A DNA stretch of 64,000 bases from Prionace glauca (taxonomy: Eukaryota; Chordata; Chondrichthyes; Carcharhiniformes; Carcharhinidae). Made by a program: the position numbers and the translations under genes. Under the pieces are notes generated by a model. It ran no database searches and was not told where the DNA came from. It was given only the letters and a program-made list of their open reading frames with translations. The stretch lies in contig CM075760.1 in NCBI GenBank assembly GCA_037974335.1, positions 28,410,402 through 28,474,401 of the forward strand, given 5' to 3'. Positions 44,216 through 54,629 of this stretch are shown here, piece after piece (the stretch's first letter is position 1; every line of letters begins with the position of its first letter).

Positions 44216-44984
44216 GCCATCGCCTCCCCTTTAGCGGGGGGGAATTGCACAGTTAGGGGCCTTGCCAGCTGAAGACACAACCACTGATGTTGGAGTGACT
44301 GCGACTGGGGGATGTTCGCAAGGCCCCGGGTTAGAGGGCGGAATGTGGGAACGGGACTTGGGAAAGCAACAACAACTTGCATTAATGTAGCACCAGGAAC
44401 AGAATGGAACGTCTGAAAGACACTTCACGGGGTGGGTGGCAGGGGGGGGGGGGCATCCAAAACCAAATTCTCCCAGCCAGACTCAAGGGGAGATATTCGG
44501 GAGAGGAGACCAAAAGCTGGGACAGAGAATTTCCTCGTGTCACTTTTGGTTCTTTCACCAATCCCTTTAAATCTGTGTCCCCCTCAGAGAGAGAGAGGGA
44601 CGGATATTTCTCACACAGCAGAGCCTGACTGCTACTTTCACACTGCTACACACAGTTTTGTGATAACATTGACCCTTATTAATCATCCCAATCTCTTCCT
44701 CTCTCACTCTCTCCCTCTGTGTCTCTCCCCCCCAGTGGCAGGGACTGGGCCCTGAACTCCCTTCCCCCATGATTTCCAGACAGTTCAGTCCCACTGGGGA
44801 AAAGACAGATATTGAAATGGAAAATGATCAGATGCTGAGCTGCTCAGGCAGAAACTGTGTTCCAGAGACACAGAGAATGGGGGCAGGGACACACAGACTG
44901 AGCCGGAAACATCCACCACCCATCCGCATACTCACAAACATACATGTACACACACATACACATATGGCGAGAAACCTGTACATG
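44216..44984. other. No recognised gene
   Basis: It contains a short CT-rich patch (44,690-44,730) and a CACA patch (44,940-44,965). No coding exon or V-like sequence was found next to the IgM intron relic. Confidence 0.5.
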
Positions 44985-45120
44985 TTCACATGTGATTTGA
45001 AGAAGAAACTAGATACAAGGGATTGAGGGATATTGGGGGTGGGGGGGAAGGGGGATCAGGAAATTGAATTTGATGATTAGCCATGATCAAAATGAAAGAC
45101 AGAGCAGACTGGAGAGCCAA
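44985..45120 (+). mobile_element. CR1-type LINE 3' tail
   Basis: Landmarks are TTTGAAGAAGAAACTAGATA, a G-run, TTGATGATTAGCCATGATCA, then AGAGCCAAATGGCC. It is short and inserted at the left edge of the IgM intron relic. Confidence 0.65.
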
Positions 45121-45129
45121 ATGGCCAAA

Positions 45130-46345
45130 TGGCGAAAGGCAGAGACCTAGGGGAAAGTGCAGAAAGCCAGGAAAAGTGCAGAGAGCAGGAGAAAGGTCGA
45201 AGTGCCCAGGAACGGGTAGACTGGTGGGGGAACGTGTAAAGAGCCAGGGCAGAGAGCTGGGAGCAAATGGTAAAGAGCAGTGGGAAAGGGTGGTGACACG
45301 GGGGAAAGGGTGACGAGCCGGGGAAGTGAGTAGGGAGCTGGGACAGAGATCAGAGAGCTGGGGAAAGGTTGGAGGGCTGAAGGAAATGGCAGAGAGCTCG
45401 GAGAGAGAGTGGAAAGATGGGGGAAAGTGTAGGGAGCCGGGTGGCCGTGCAGACATCCGTGGGAAAGGAGGTAAAGAATCACAGAGAAGGGCAGAGAGCC
45501 AGAGGAAGGGGCAAAAAGTGGGTTATTGGAGTGGACAGGTGGAATATGGAGTTAAAGAAAAATTAACCAAAATCAGCTCATCTGTAATCTTATTGAATGA
45601 TGGAAAAAAAACTTCAGGGCCCGAATGGCCAACTGCTGTATTAATGTGCGTGATCCTTCAATGAGTCAATGTTCCAATTGTTTGAATTGGTAATTATATT
45701 TAGAGTTTCATGGACATTCTATAAGTATTCATTGCAAAGGTATTTTGAAGCAAAGTCATTTTTTTTTGTTTTATGGAGTGCGAGGCAAGGTGTTGGAGAG
45801 AGGAAGGGGCATCAGTCAGTTTGAACACAATGTGGAGATAACGATGATGGCCTGGGGTGGGAACAGGAACAAGCTCCACTACACCAGGTTAAAGTCCAAC
45901 AGGTTTATTTGGCAGCACTAGATTTCAGAGCGCTGCTCCTTCATCGGGTGAGCGGATGCTATGAATAGATAATTTCTTTATCAGAAAATGTTGTTGTTTG
46001 AAAAAAATATAGTGGCTGATAAAATGGAGAAAATCTTTTTACTTTTCTGTTAATCCAATGAATGGTTTGTCATTACGATGGCATCAAAATGTTTTTCTTT
46101 CTAATCTGATAGAGGTGGAGACAGTCATGTGAATTCCTGCAGAGATGGCGATTCCCAAATGATAGAAGGAACAGAAGCTCTAAGGTGTATGTTGGTTTTA
46201 ATCGGGAAACAAAGTTAAGTTCATAATTATTGTCAAATCGTGATGTCAAAACGTAGAAAATAGAAGCAGGAGTAGGGCATTCAGCCCTTTGACCCTGAAG
46301 GTTGAGTTCCACCATTCATTTTGATCATGGCTCATCAAGATTCTG
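45130..46345 (+). pseudogene. Relic of a second IgM J-C intron (no exons)
   Basis: It matches 10,950-12,430 of the IgM cluster in order and orientation. First comes a G-rich GGCAGAGAGC/AGAGAGCTGGGGAAAGG minisatellite (45,130-45,540). Then come CAGCTCATCTGTAATCT (45,573), GTTTGAATTGGTAATTATAT-like sequence, GTTGGAGAGAGGAAGGGGCA (45,790), the shared inverted-repeat-element arm (45,830-45,965), a GAGACAGTCATGTG-type block, and the shared antisense LINE end (46,256-46,345). A younger LINE cuts it off there. No VH, D, JH or CH exon was found around it. Confidence 0.85.
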
Positions 46346-46346
46346 A

Positions 46347-46830
46347 CTTTGCTGAGGGGATTGAGCTATGAGGAGAGACTGAATAAACTAGGCTTGTACT
46401 CGTTAGAGTTTAGAAGAATGAGGGGAGATCTCATTGAGACGTATAAGATGATGAATGGGATGGATAGGACAGAGGTGGAGAGACTCTTCCCGCTCAAAAA
46501 AGACAGTAGGACTAGGGGGCACAGCCTCAAGATAAAGGGGGGGGGGGGGCGGTTTAGAACAGAGTTGAGGAGGAACTTCTTCACTCAAAGGGTGGTGAAT
46601 CTCTGGAATTCTCTGCCCGTTGAAGTGGTGGAGGCTGCCTCGCTAAATATTTTTAAGAAACGGGCTGATGGGTTTTTGATAAGAGAAGGGATTAAGGGTT
46701 ATGGGGAGAGGGCCGGAAGGTGGAGCTGAGCCACGACAGATCAGCCATGATCTTATTGAATGGCGGGGCAGGCTCGAAGGGCCAGATGGCCTACTCCTGC
46801 TCCTATTTCTTATGTTCTTATGTTATGTTC
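46347..46830 (+). mobile_element. CR1-type LINE 3' end (young subfamily)
   Basis: Open from LRGLSYEERLNKLGLYSLEF to YGERAGRWS over 126 codons, with a G-run expansion at 46,539-46,548. The tail is TTCTTATGTTCTTATG. It is 5' truncated and truncates the IgM intron relic. Confidence 0.92.
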
Positions 46831-47333
46831 TTAAATGAACTGTAAATTCACCTGGGACAGAGATGTGTTTAATGTAGTTGTATGTACGTGCTATGTTATT
46901 TATGATTCCCTATTTTTGTCTTGAAAAGGCACTGTGTCAACGTTACCTATTTCCACTGATGGAGACATTACAACACAGAAGGAATCCATCTGGCAACTCA
47001 AATCCATGCCAACCCTCTTTGGAGTAATTCAGATGATCCAATTACCCCTCTATATTCTCATTCCCCTGAATTTTACATCACAATGGAATGGATGAGAGTT
47101 CCAGATGAGCTGAGACTGGGGTGGAATTGGGTGATGTTACTGAGGTGGAAATAGACAGTCTTGATGATGATGATGTGTGGCTGGAAGCTCATCTTGGGGT
47201 GAAATATTTCACCAGGGTTGTGAACAGCCTGATTCAGGTCAGATACGTTACTGGGAAGAAGGATAGAGTTGCTGGTGACAGAGTGGATTTTTTAGGGTGG
47301 ACCGAAGACAATGGGTTGTCTTCCTAGTATTTA
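46831..47333. other. Unassigned, with a small antisense SINE-like piece
   Basis: 46,985-47,090 resembles the tail half of a shark SINE in inverted orientation (ACACAGAAGGAATCCATCTG). The rest is unrecognised. I searched it for CH1-like sequence and saw none. Confidence 0.45.
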
Positions 47334-48165
47334 TAGAACATAGAACATAGAACATTACAGCACAAACAGGCCCTTCGGCCCTCGAGTTGCGCCGATCGCA
47401 TCAACCCCACCAATCTATAGACCTATCTATAACCCCCAATCCCATTAAACCCCATATACTCATCCAGAAGTCTTTTAAAAGACCCCAGCGAGTTCGCCTC
47501 CACCACCGACGACGGCAGCCGATTCCAATCACTCACTACCCTCTGAGTGAAAAACTTACCCCTAACATCACCTCTGTACTTCCCTCCCCGCACCTTAAAT
47601 CTGTGTCCTCTCGTAGCGACCATTTCAACCCGGGGAAATAGCCTCTGAGAGTCCACCCTATCTATTCCTCTCAACATTTTATAAACTTCTATCAGGTCGC
47701 CTCTCAACCTTCGCCTCTCCAGGGAAAAGAGTCCCAGCTCCCTCAACCTATCTTCATAAGGCATGCCTCCCAGTCCAGGCAACATCCTTGTAAATCTCCT
47801 CTGCACCCTTTCAATAGCTTCTACGTCTTTCCTATAGTGAGGCGACCAGAACTGCGCACAGTACTCCAAATGAGGCCTGACGAGGGTCCTGTAAAGTTGC
47901 AGCATTACCTCCCGACTCCTAAACTCAATCCCTCGATTAATGAAGGCCAGTACACCATACGCCTTCTTGACCACCTCCTCCACCTGCGAGGCCGATTTAA
48001 GAGTCCTGTGAACCCGGACCCCGAGATCCTTCTGCTCTTCAACGCTATTAAGACCCCTGCCCTTAATAGTGTACTCGTTCATCCCGTTGGTTCTGCCGAA
48101 ATGGACTACTACACATTTATCCGCGTTGAAGTCCATCTGCCACTTCTCCGCCCATTCCTTATATG
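47334..48165 (-). mobile_element. CR1-type LINE, ORF2 end, antisense
   Basis: On the minus strand it is open for 237 codons (48,136 to 47,423). It has DFNADKCVVVHFGRTNGMNE, YGVLAFINRGIEFRSREV and [20 protein letters not shown]. The tail GAACATAGAACATAGAACAT is at the left. It is a less decayed relative of the 31,120-32,066 copy. Confidence 0.92.
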
Positions 48166-48609
48166 AAAGAAATTTCTGTTCTTTTAGTACTGGATGTCAG
48201 ATAAGTCAGAATAGTGTGTGATTGGAGGAACTCAGAGGTGATGTTGTTTATATCCATTTGCTATCTTGGTCCTTCTAGTGGAGTTGAGGGTTTGTGAGAT
48301 TCTGTCAAAGTTCTTGTCAAGCTGTAGATGTATAAAATCCCTTGCCTTCACTACCGGCTACTCCTACGTCTCTCTGCCTCCTCCCAAAGTCTTGCATAGA
48401 CCCAGACCGTGTGGCAGGTTTCATTCTCTGAAGGACATCTGTGAACCAGTTGGGTTTGTATGACAATCCAGCAGCTTTCTTGGTTATCCTTTCCTCACGA
48501 CAATTCCACAAATTACCAGATTTATTCAGTTCAATTTCACAACCTGCCTTTGTGTTTTTGTGGGTTCTTTCTCACTCAATTTTGTTCTGTTTTAAATCAA
48601 TTTCCCAGG
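48166..48609 (+). other. Sequence upstream of the zinc-finger exon
   Basis: A small dispersed-repeat piece lies near 48,255-48,320. At 48,598-48,608 a pyrimidine-rich tract ends AATTTCCCAG, a credible splice acceptor for the zinc-finger exon. Confidence 0.5.
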
Positions 48610-48821
48610 GGTTTGCAAGAAGAAAATCTGCAGTCGAGAAACTGAAACAAAACATGATATCAGAATCTGATGAGTCGGCCATTGAATATCATTGTATTTT
48701 GAAATTGGAAGAAAAAAGCACCATTCATAGTGGAGAGAAACTGTAAACGTGTTCTGTTTGTGGACAAGGCTTCAACGAATCATCTGGCCTTTAGGAACAT
48801 AATTACAGTCACAACAGGGAA
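48609..48821 (+). pseudogene. Degenerate N-terminal part of the zinc-finger exon
   Basis: In the frame of the zinc-finger gene it reads FARRKSAVEKLKQNMISESD, then IHSGEKL-stop, CSVCGQGFNESSGL-stop, EHNYSHNRE. This is an ancestral extra finger, now lost to two stops and serving as 5' UTR if transcribed. Confidence 0.7.
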
Positions 48822-49658
48822 ATGGCATGGAAATGTGAGGATTGTGGGAAGGAATTCAATTACCCATCCCTGCTAGAAACTCATCGACGCAGTCACACTG
48901 GCGAGAGGCCATTCACCTGCTCCCATTGTGGGAAGGGATTCACTCAGTTATCCAGCTTAAATATACATCAGAGGACTCATGCTGAGGAGAGGCCATTCAC
49001 CTGCTCCCACTGTGGGAAGGGATTCAATCAGTCATCCAATCTAGCAATACACCAGCGAGTTCACACTGGGGAGAAACCATTCACCTGCTCTGAATGTGGG
49101 AAGGGATTTTCTCACGCATCCACTCTGCTGATACACCAGCGAGCTCACACTCAGGAGAGGCCATTCACTTGCTCCCAGTGTGGGAAGGGATTTGCTGACT
49201 CATCTACTTTGTTGAAACACCAGCGAGTTCACACTGGGGAGAGGCCATTCACCTGCTGTGCGTGTGGAAAGGGATTTGCTCAGTCAGCCACGTTGTTCAC
49301 ACACCAGCGAATTCACACTGGGGAGAGGCCATTCACCTGCTCTGTGTGTGGGAAAGGATTCACTCGGTCATCAACTCTGCTGACACACCAGCGAGTTCAT
49401 ACTGGGGAGAAACCGTTCATCTGCTTTGTGTGTGGGAAAGGATTCAATCATTCATCCAACCTCGCAATACACCAGCGAATCCACACAGAGGAAAGGCCAT
49501 TCATCTGTTCTGTGTGTGAGAAGGGATTCAGTCAGTCGTCTAAACTAGCAATACATCAGCGGGTTCACACTGGAGAGAGGCCGTTCACCTGCTTGCAGTG
49601 TGGGAAGGGATACGTTACCTCATCGAATCTTCTGATGCACCAGCGAATTCACAACTAA
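48822..49658 (+). CDS. C2H2 zinc-finger protein, ten fingers
   Basis: A 278-residue nuclear DNA-binding protein. Ten consecutive C-x2-C-x12-H-x3-H fingers start at [21 protein letters not shown] and end at [21 protein letters not shown], with TGERPFTC-type linkers. The linkers vary in places (AEERPF, TQERPF, TEERPF). Finger 9 has CSVCEKGF. No KRAB, SCAN or BTB domain is in the exon. The frame continues upstream with a degenerate finger (CSVCGQGFNESSGL) that holds in-frame TAA (48,744) and TAG (about 48,792), so the ATG at 48,822 is the first usable start. A poly(A) signal lies 365 bp after the stop. It is likely a transcription regulator; target unknown. Upstream splicing is possible. Confidence 0.9.
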   Translation: MAWKCEDCGKEFNYPSLLETHRRSHTGERPFTCSHCGKGFTQLSSLNIHQRTHAEERPFTCSHCGKGFNQSSNLAIHQRVHTGEKPFTCSECGKGFSHASTLLIHQRAHTQERPFTCSQCGKGFADSSTLLKHQRVHTGERPFTCCACGKGFAQSATLFTHQRIHTGERPFTCSVCGKGFTRSSTLLTHQRVHTGEKPFICFVCGKGFNHSSNLAIHQRIHTEERPFICSVCEKGFSQSSKLAIHQRVHTGERPFTCLQCGKGYVTSSNLLMHQRIHN

Positions 49659-50022
49659 TTATTGTGATTGAATTTCAAATTAGGGAGAAACCATGAAAAT
49701 GTGCAGACTGTGAGGAAAGTTTCAGTTACTGTCAGAGCTGGAAGTACACTGGGGACTGTTTGAAGATAGAGGGTTTCTACAAGCTGCTCTAAGACTTGTC
49801 TTCTCTCTGAAAGCTTCAGGACAGTCTATACTCACTATGGCAAGTATATTTATGGTTTTTAACTGTCATTGAAGTGGGATCTACATGTGAGGAATGTTGC
49901 ATATTGGAACTGAAATTGTGTTAAATCAGAAATTAAAGTTGTTTCCTTTCACTTTTAAATACTGTTCAACTGTTATTAGTTAAGCCCCTTCATTTTTTGG
50001 AATTATATTTAAGCTGTTATTA

Positions 50023-50028
50023 AATAAA
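50023..50028 (+). promoter_or_regulatory. Poly(A) signal of zinc-finger gene
   Basis: AATAAA about 365 bp after the stop codon, followed by a GT-rich stretch (GTTTGTTTT). Confidence 0.75.
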
Positions 50029-50179
50029 GTTTGTTTTACAATGAAAGATCCCTAATTTGTCAAGGAATTATCCCTGGAGTGAAGCATCCTATCCTTACAT
50101 TTATGCCAAAATAGAAATGTTTGTTTGGATCTAATCTGACTTCCTAACATAATTTAGGGGTTCTGGTTCAAGACCCTAT

Positions 50180-50450
50180 TGAAAGGGATTCACTCAACAA
50201 TCTACTCTCCAAGCACTCCTGCTTCACACTGGGGAGGGACCTTTTAAATGCCCAGACTGTGAGAACTGCTATAAAAGCTGTGGAAAACTGATGTCTCATC
50301 AACATGTTCACACTGAGACACCATTCAGCTGCTTTTACTGTGAGACTGGGTTCAGGAAATCATTTCAACTGACTGAACACCAGCGAGTTCACACTGGGGA
50401 GAAGCGTTCACCTGCTCTGAGTTTGGGAAGAGATTCACTCAGTTTTGTGG
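50180..50450 (+). pseudogene. Decayed zinc-finger remnant
   Basis: GGGATTCACTCAACAATCTA, CTTCACACTGGGGAGGGACC, and CACCAGCGAGTTCACACTGG are finger-coding phrases, but the frames are broken and several Cys/His positions are lost. It is probably the remains of further fingers of the neighbouring gene or of a second copy. Confidence 0.75.
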
Positions 50451-50499
50451 TTTGATTTCCAGAATCTGCAGTATCTGATTTTGATCTGATTTTTTTGTT

Positions 50500-50590
50500 T
50501 GATTTATTATTGTCACATGTATTGGGATACAGTGAAAAGTATTGTTTCTTGTGCGCTTTACAGACAGAACATACCATTCCAGCATTTTCT
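50500..50590 (+). repeat. Interspersed repeat fragment
   Basis: TTATTATTGTCACATGTATT and GTGAAAAGTATTGTTTCTTG are typical of a common elasmobranch repeat. It is short and its class is uncertain. Confidence 0.5.
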
Positions 50591-51949
50591 GTTTTAGGTA
50601 CTTTTGAAGGGTTTTCCCTCTCTCCTCCACCCTCACCTCAACAAGAAGACTGAGGAACTCATGGAGCTCTTTTGTCACTAAGATTGAGACAACCTGATCA
50701 GCTGCCTTTCTTCCACTTGGTCAAACTGTGACTAAAAATTTGCCCAACTGTAAACTCATCTTTCCTTAGTTTCTCGCTATCAAGAAGTAAATTTAGTAAT
50801 CTATATTTGTATTGTTGGATATTAGTAATGTGGTATAGATTTAAGTGAGTTTAATTCAGTGTTTCTGTATATAGAAGGGTTAAAAATTTCATAGATTAAT
50901 GTTAAATAAAGGTGTTTGCATGTATGGGGTTTTGGTTTCATTCCAAACTGTGCCTGCATTGTGTTTAGCGAATTTACAATGTGAAAAGCACAAATGCAAA
51001 GAAAGATAAGGTTGTTACTTGGCAACCCGTGGCTATTTTGGGTTAGAAAGCATTTGATTAGCTGAAGAGGAAACCGCCAGAAACATTAGGCAGAACAATG
51101 GAGCAAGGGCAAGAAAGAAAATCCCAGAAGTTAAAGAGCAGATAGTTCCAGAAACCAGGGAATTCAAAAAGTCTAAGGAAAACTGAAGTCAAAGGGAATC
51201 TGAACAAAATACTGTTCCCTGAAGTTAAAGAAAGGAGCAAAGAGAGGTTTCTAGTTAAAGACAACACACCTGGTGAAGTTGGCTGGCAAGAAGACAGATC
51301 CTGAAATAATCCTAAGGTTGGGGACTTTGTACCACCTGTAAAACAGTAGTGTTCTGCTGGCATGGCTGAGTACCAGAGAGATTGTGTGGAAGCTTGAATG
51401 CATGTGGTAATCTAATACAGAAGAATAGTGAAAGGAGGGATTGAAATCCTGGAAATGGATTCTTGCTCAAAAGATCTGAGAGAGAGCGTTGTTTGGGAGA
51501 AGATTCTCAGCCGTGTCTTTTCGAGAGTGGATCTGGTTGATGAAAATTTCTGCTCATCGATTTCAATGACAATGTTACAATTCATAATTTTACACATGAC
51601 AATTTCTGTGGACATTAATGAGCACAGGAGCTCAGTGTGATTTCTCAGCACCAGGTTATACTCTGAACATATGCAGTGCAAATGGTGGAACGTGCTGATC
51701 AGAGATTACATTGAATTACAGAGAATATCCAGTCTGGGAGGAGACTGTTCGGTTTAACTAGTCTGTGCTGATGTTTATATTTCACACAAGACAACTCCCA
51801 TTCCATCTCCCTCATTTCAGTCTTTCAGCTCATCTTTCTAATCTCCTTTCCCTCATGTACTCATCACGTTTTCTTTTTAAACTATCAGAATGAGTTGTCC
51901 AGCTAGTTCCTGTGGCACTGAATTTCACATTGTAATCAATCTCTGCATC
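50591..51949. other. No recognised gene
   Basis: AT-rich with small open frames on both strands that match no family I know. No RNA gene or clear repeat seen. Confidence 0.5.
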
Positions 51950-52300
51950 TCGATGGTGAGTGACTTGGAGGGGAACGTGCAGGCGATGATGTTCCTATGC
52001 ATTTCCTGCCCTTGTCCAAGGTGTTAGAGGTTGCGGGTTTGCAAGATGCTGTCAAAGAAGCCTTGCTGAGTGCTTGCACTGCATCTTGTAGGTGGTACAC
52101 ACAGCTGCCATGTGAGTCAGTGTTGGAGCTTGTAGAAGGATTGCCAATCTGGTTGCTTTGTCTTGAATGGTGTTGAGCTTCCTCAGTTGTTGGAGCTGTA
52201 CTAATTCAGAAAATTGGAGCTCATTCAATTGGACACAAGAGTGACTGCCTTGTAGATGCTGGACTTTGGGGAGAATAAACAGATCTTTTAAAGAAAAATT
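51950..52300 (+). repeat. Dispersed repeat fragment
   Basis: CCTTGTCCAAGGTGTTAGAG, TGCACTGCATCTTGTAGGTG and TTGTCTTGAATGGTGTTGAG match a widespread shark repeat that also appears at 6,420-6,710. Class not determined. Confidence 0.55.
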
Positions 52301-53039
52301 TACATGATCTGGCCCAGACACCATAAGGAGATGGAAATGGGATGTGTTATGATTCTCAACTGAAATCCTACCCAACTGAAAAGGTGAACATTGAAGACTA
52401 GAACACGGAGGGAGAGATGTCTGTTCGTGTTCTTCAGCAGTGGAAGTGGGGATCAGGATTGTGCTGGAAGAACAGGAGTGATGGTGAAATGAGTCAGCAA
52501 ATAGAGAATGATTATATTTCCACCAGCTCAGGTACTGAAGGCTGAATATTGTGGGAGAGAAAAGGTGAGAGTGTTGCAGAGTTTAAAGTGGAACAGGAGA
52601 GCTTTAAGCTGGTGGAGTCAGTGAAATCTGACTCTTGTTTTTGTCTGCTGTCATTTCACAGAGGCCCCGGTTCGCTTTATTTCCACAGCTACAGAATCAG
52701 TGAAAAGACATTGCACATTCTTCACAGCAGCATCAAACTCACACTGATTGTTTCTCCATTCACCTCGAGGTTATCGATTTGCCTCCAGCCTTCTCAATCC
52801 ACTCCTGGCATTGGGTGTAAGCTCAGAATGGTGGTGGTGGGGGGGGGGGATGGATTATTGACACCTCTCCCCCACCCCTCCCACAAACACACACAGAGGA
52901 ACAACTCAAACACAATCATTAAATGAAGTGAAAGCAGACAACACATTCACACACACAAACATGGATGTGCTTGCACACAGGTGCACATGAACTGAAATGT
53001 GTGTGCACCCACACACATTCATAGATACAAGCATCATCT
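52301..53039. other. No recognised gene; short CA-rich patches
   Basis: A GGTGGTGGTGGGGGGGGG run at 52,830-52,850 and CACA patches at 52,880-53,010. Nothing coding recognised. Confidence 0.5.
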
Positions 53040-53320
53040 ATAAAATCATATAATCCTATAGTGCAGGAAAGACCACTCAGCCCGTTGAGCCTGCACTGAC
53101 TGTCTGAGCATCTTACCCAGGCCCTCTCCACCACCCTATCCCCGTAACCCGATATATTTACCCCACTAATTACCCCAATCTACATATTTTGTGACACCAA
53201 GCGGCAATTTAGCATGGCTAATCCACCTAACCAGCACGTTTTAGGAGTTTGGGTACTCCACTTTCCTCCCAGGGGAAACTCACGCAGACACAGGGAGAAG
53301 ATGCAAACTCCACAGAGACA
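53040..53320 (-). mobile_element. HE1-like SINE, antisense
   Basis: Inverted tail near AATCCTATAGTGCAGGAAAG, then CAATTTAGCATGGCTAATCC and AAACTCACGCAGACACAGGG. It sits head-to-head with the + strand SINE that starts at about 53,325, forming an inverted SINE pair. Confidence 0.75.
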
Positions 53321-53324
53321 TGGG

Positions 53325-54375
53325 AGGCTGGTGGTTAGCACTGTTGCCTCACAGCACCAGGGACTGGGTTCAAATCTGGCTTCAGGTGACTGCACATTCT
53401 CCCCATGTCTGTGTGGATTTCCTCTAGGTGCTCTGGTTTCCTCCCAGAGTCCAAAGACAAAAGAACATAAGAACATAACAAATAGGAGCAGGAGTAGGCC
53501 ATCTGGCCCTTCGAGCCTGCCCCGCCATTCAATAAGATCATGGCTGATCTGTCGTGGCTCAGTTCCACCTTCCCGCCCTCTCCCCATAACCCTTAATCCC
53601 CTCTCTTATCAAAAACCCATCAACCCGTTTCTTAAAAATATTTAGCGAGGCAGCCTCCACCACTTCAACGGGCAGAGAATTCCAGAGATTCACCACCCTG
53701 TGAATGAAGAAGTTCCTCCTCAACTCTGTTCTAAACCGCCTCCCCTTTACCTTGAGGCTGTGCCCCCTAGTCCTACTGTCTTTTTTGAGCGGGAAGAGTC
53801 TCTCCACCTCTATCCTATCCATCCCATTCATCATCTTATACGTCTCAATGAGATCTCCCCTCATTCTTCTAAACTCTAACGAGTACAAGCCTAGTTTATT
53901 CAGCCTCTCCTCATAGCTCAATCCCCTCAACTCCGGTATCAGCCTAGTAAACCTCCTCTGCACTCCCTCCAGGGCCAAAATATCCTTGCGCAGGTGCGGC
54001 GCCCAAAACTGCACACAGTACTCCAGCTGCGGCCTCACCAATGCCCTATACAGCTGCAGCAAGACCTCCCTACTTTTATATTCAATCCCCCTCGCTATGA
54101 AGGCCAGCATCCCATTCGCCTTCCTGACCACCTGCTGCACCTGCAAGCTGGGTTTTTGCGACTCACGCACAAGGACCCCGAGGTCCCTCTGCACCGTCGC
54201 CTGCAGCAGTTTTTCGCCACGCCGTGCAGGTTAGGTGGATTGACCAGACTCAATTGTCTTAGTGTCAGGGAAATTAGCACGGTAAATACATGGGGTTACA
54301 GGATAGGACATGGGTGGGATTGTTGTTGGTGTAGGCTAAATGGGCTGAGTGGCCTCTCTGCTCTGTAGGGATTCT
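53325..54375 (+). mobile_element. HE1-like SINE split by a LINE insertion
   Basis: The 5' half is 53,325-53,462 (GTTAGCACTGTTGCCTCACA, GTGTGGATTTCCTCTAGGTG, ending CCAGAGTCCAAAGACA). The 3' half is 54,223-54,375 (CGTGCAGGTTAGGTGGATTG, ATACATGGGGTTACAGGATA, GGGATTCTATGC). The LINE at 53,463-54,222 interrupts it just after the CCAAAGA block. Confidence 0.85.
53463..54222 (-). mobile_element. CR1-type LINE, ORF2 end, antisense, nested in SINE
   Basis: Open for 211 codons on the minus strand (54,194 to 53,559): VQRDLGVLVRESQ, QLEYCVQFWAPHLRKDI, GVQRRFTRLIPELRGLSYEE, RRNFFIHRVVNLWNSLP. It is 5' truncated, nearly identical in protein to 61,228-62,430, and so a recent insertion. The tail AAGAACATAAGAACATAA is at the left. 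Confidence 0.93.
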
Positions 54376-54629
54376 ATGCTTTATCCACTACTGGATGGAG
54401 AGAAGGAGAGCTCCTGCTGGTTTTTCAAGGGCCAATCATTCAAACAGCCTAACATTTGGTGGTTATCCAACAATTTGTGGAATCTGCTAAGTTTCCCAGG
54501 TGAGCAATGGTGATTGTGTTTCAGAGATGGGAAGTTGCCATGTTGATTCAGAACGCTTTGGGACAGCCTGAAAGGGCACAGGAACCAGACCATTCCCTCT
54601 TTTCGATTGGTGACCACGGGAGTGACCAA

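Noticed and set aside
46830-47334. Possible CH1 exon downstream of the IgM intron relic
   Set aside because: No Cys-Trp-Cys Ig pattern in any frame; part of it resembles an antisense SINE.
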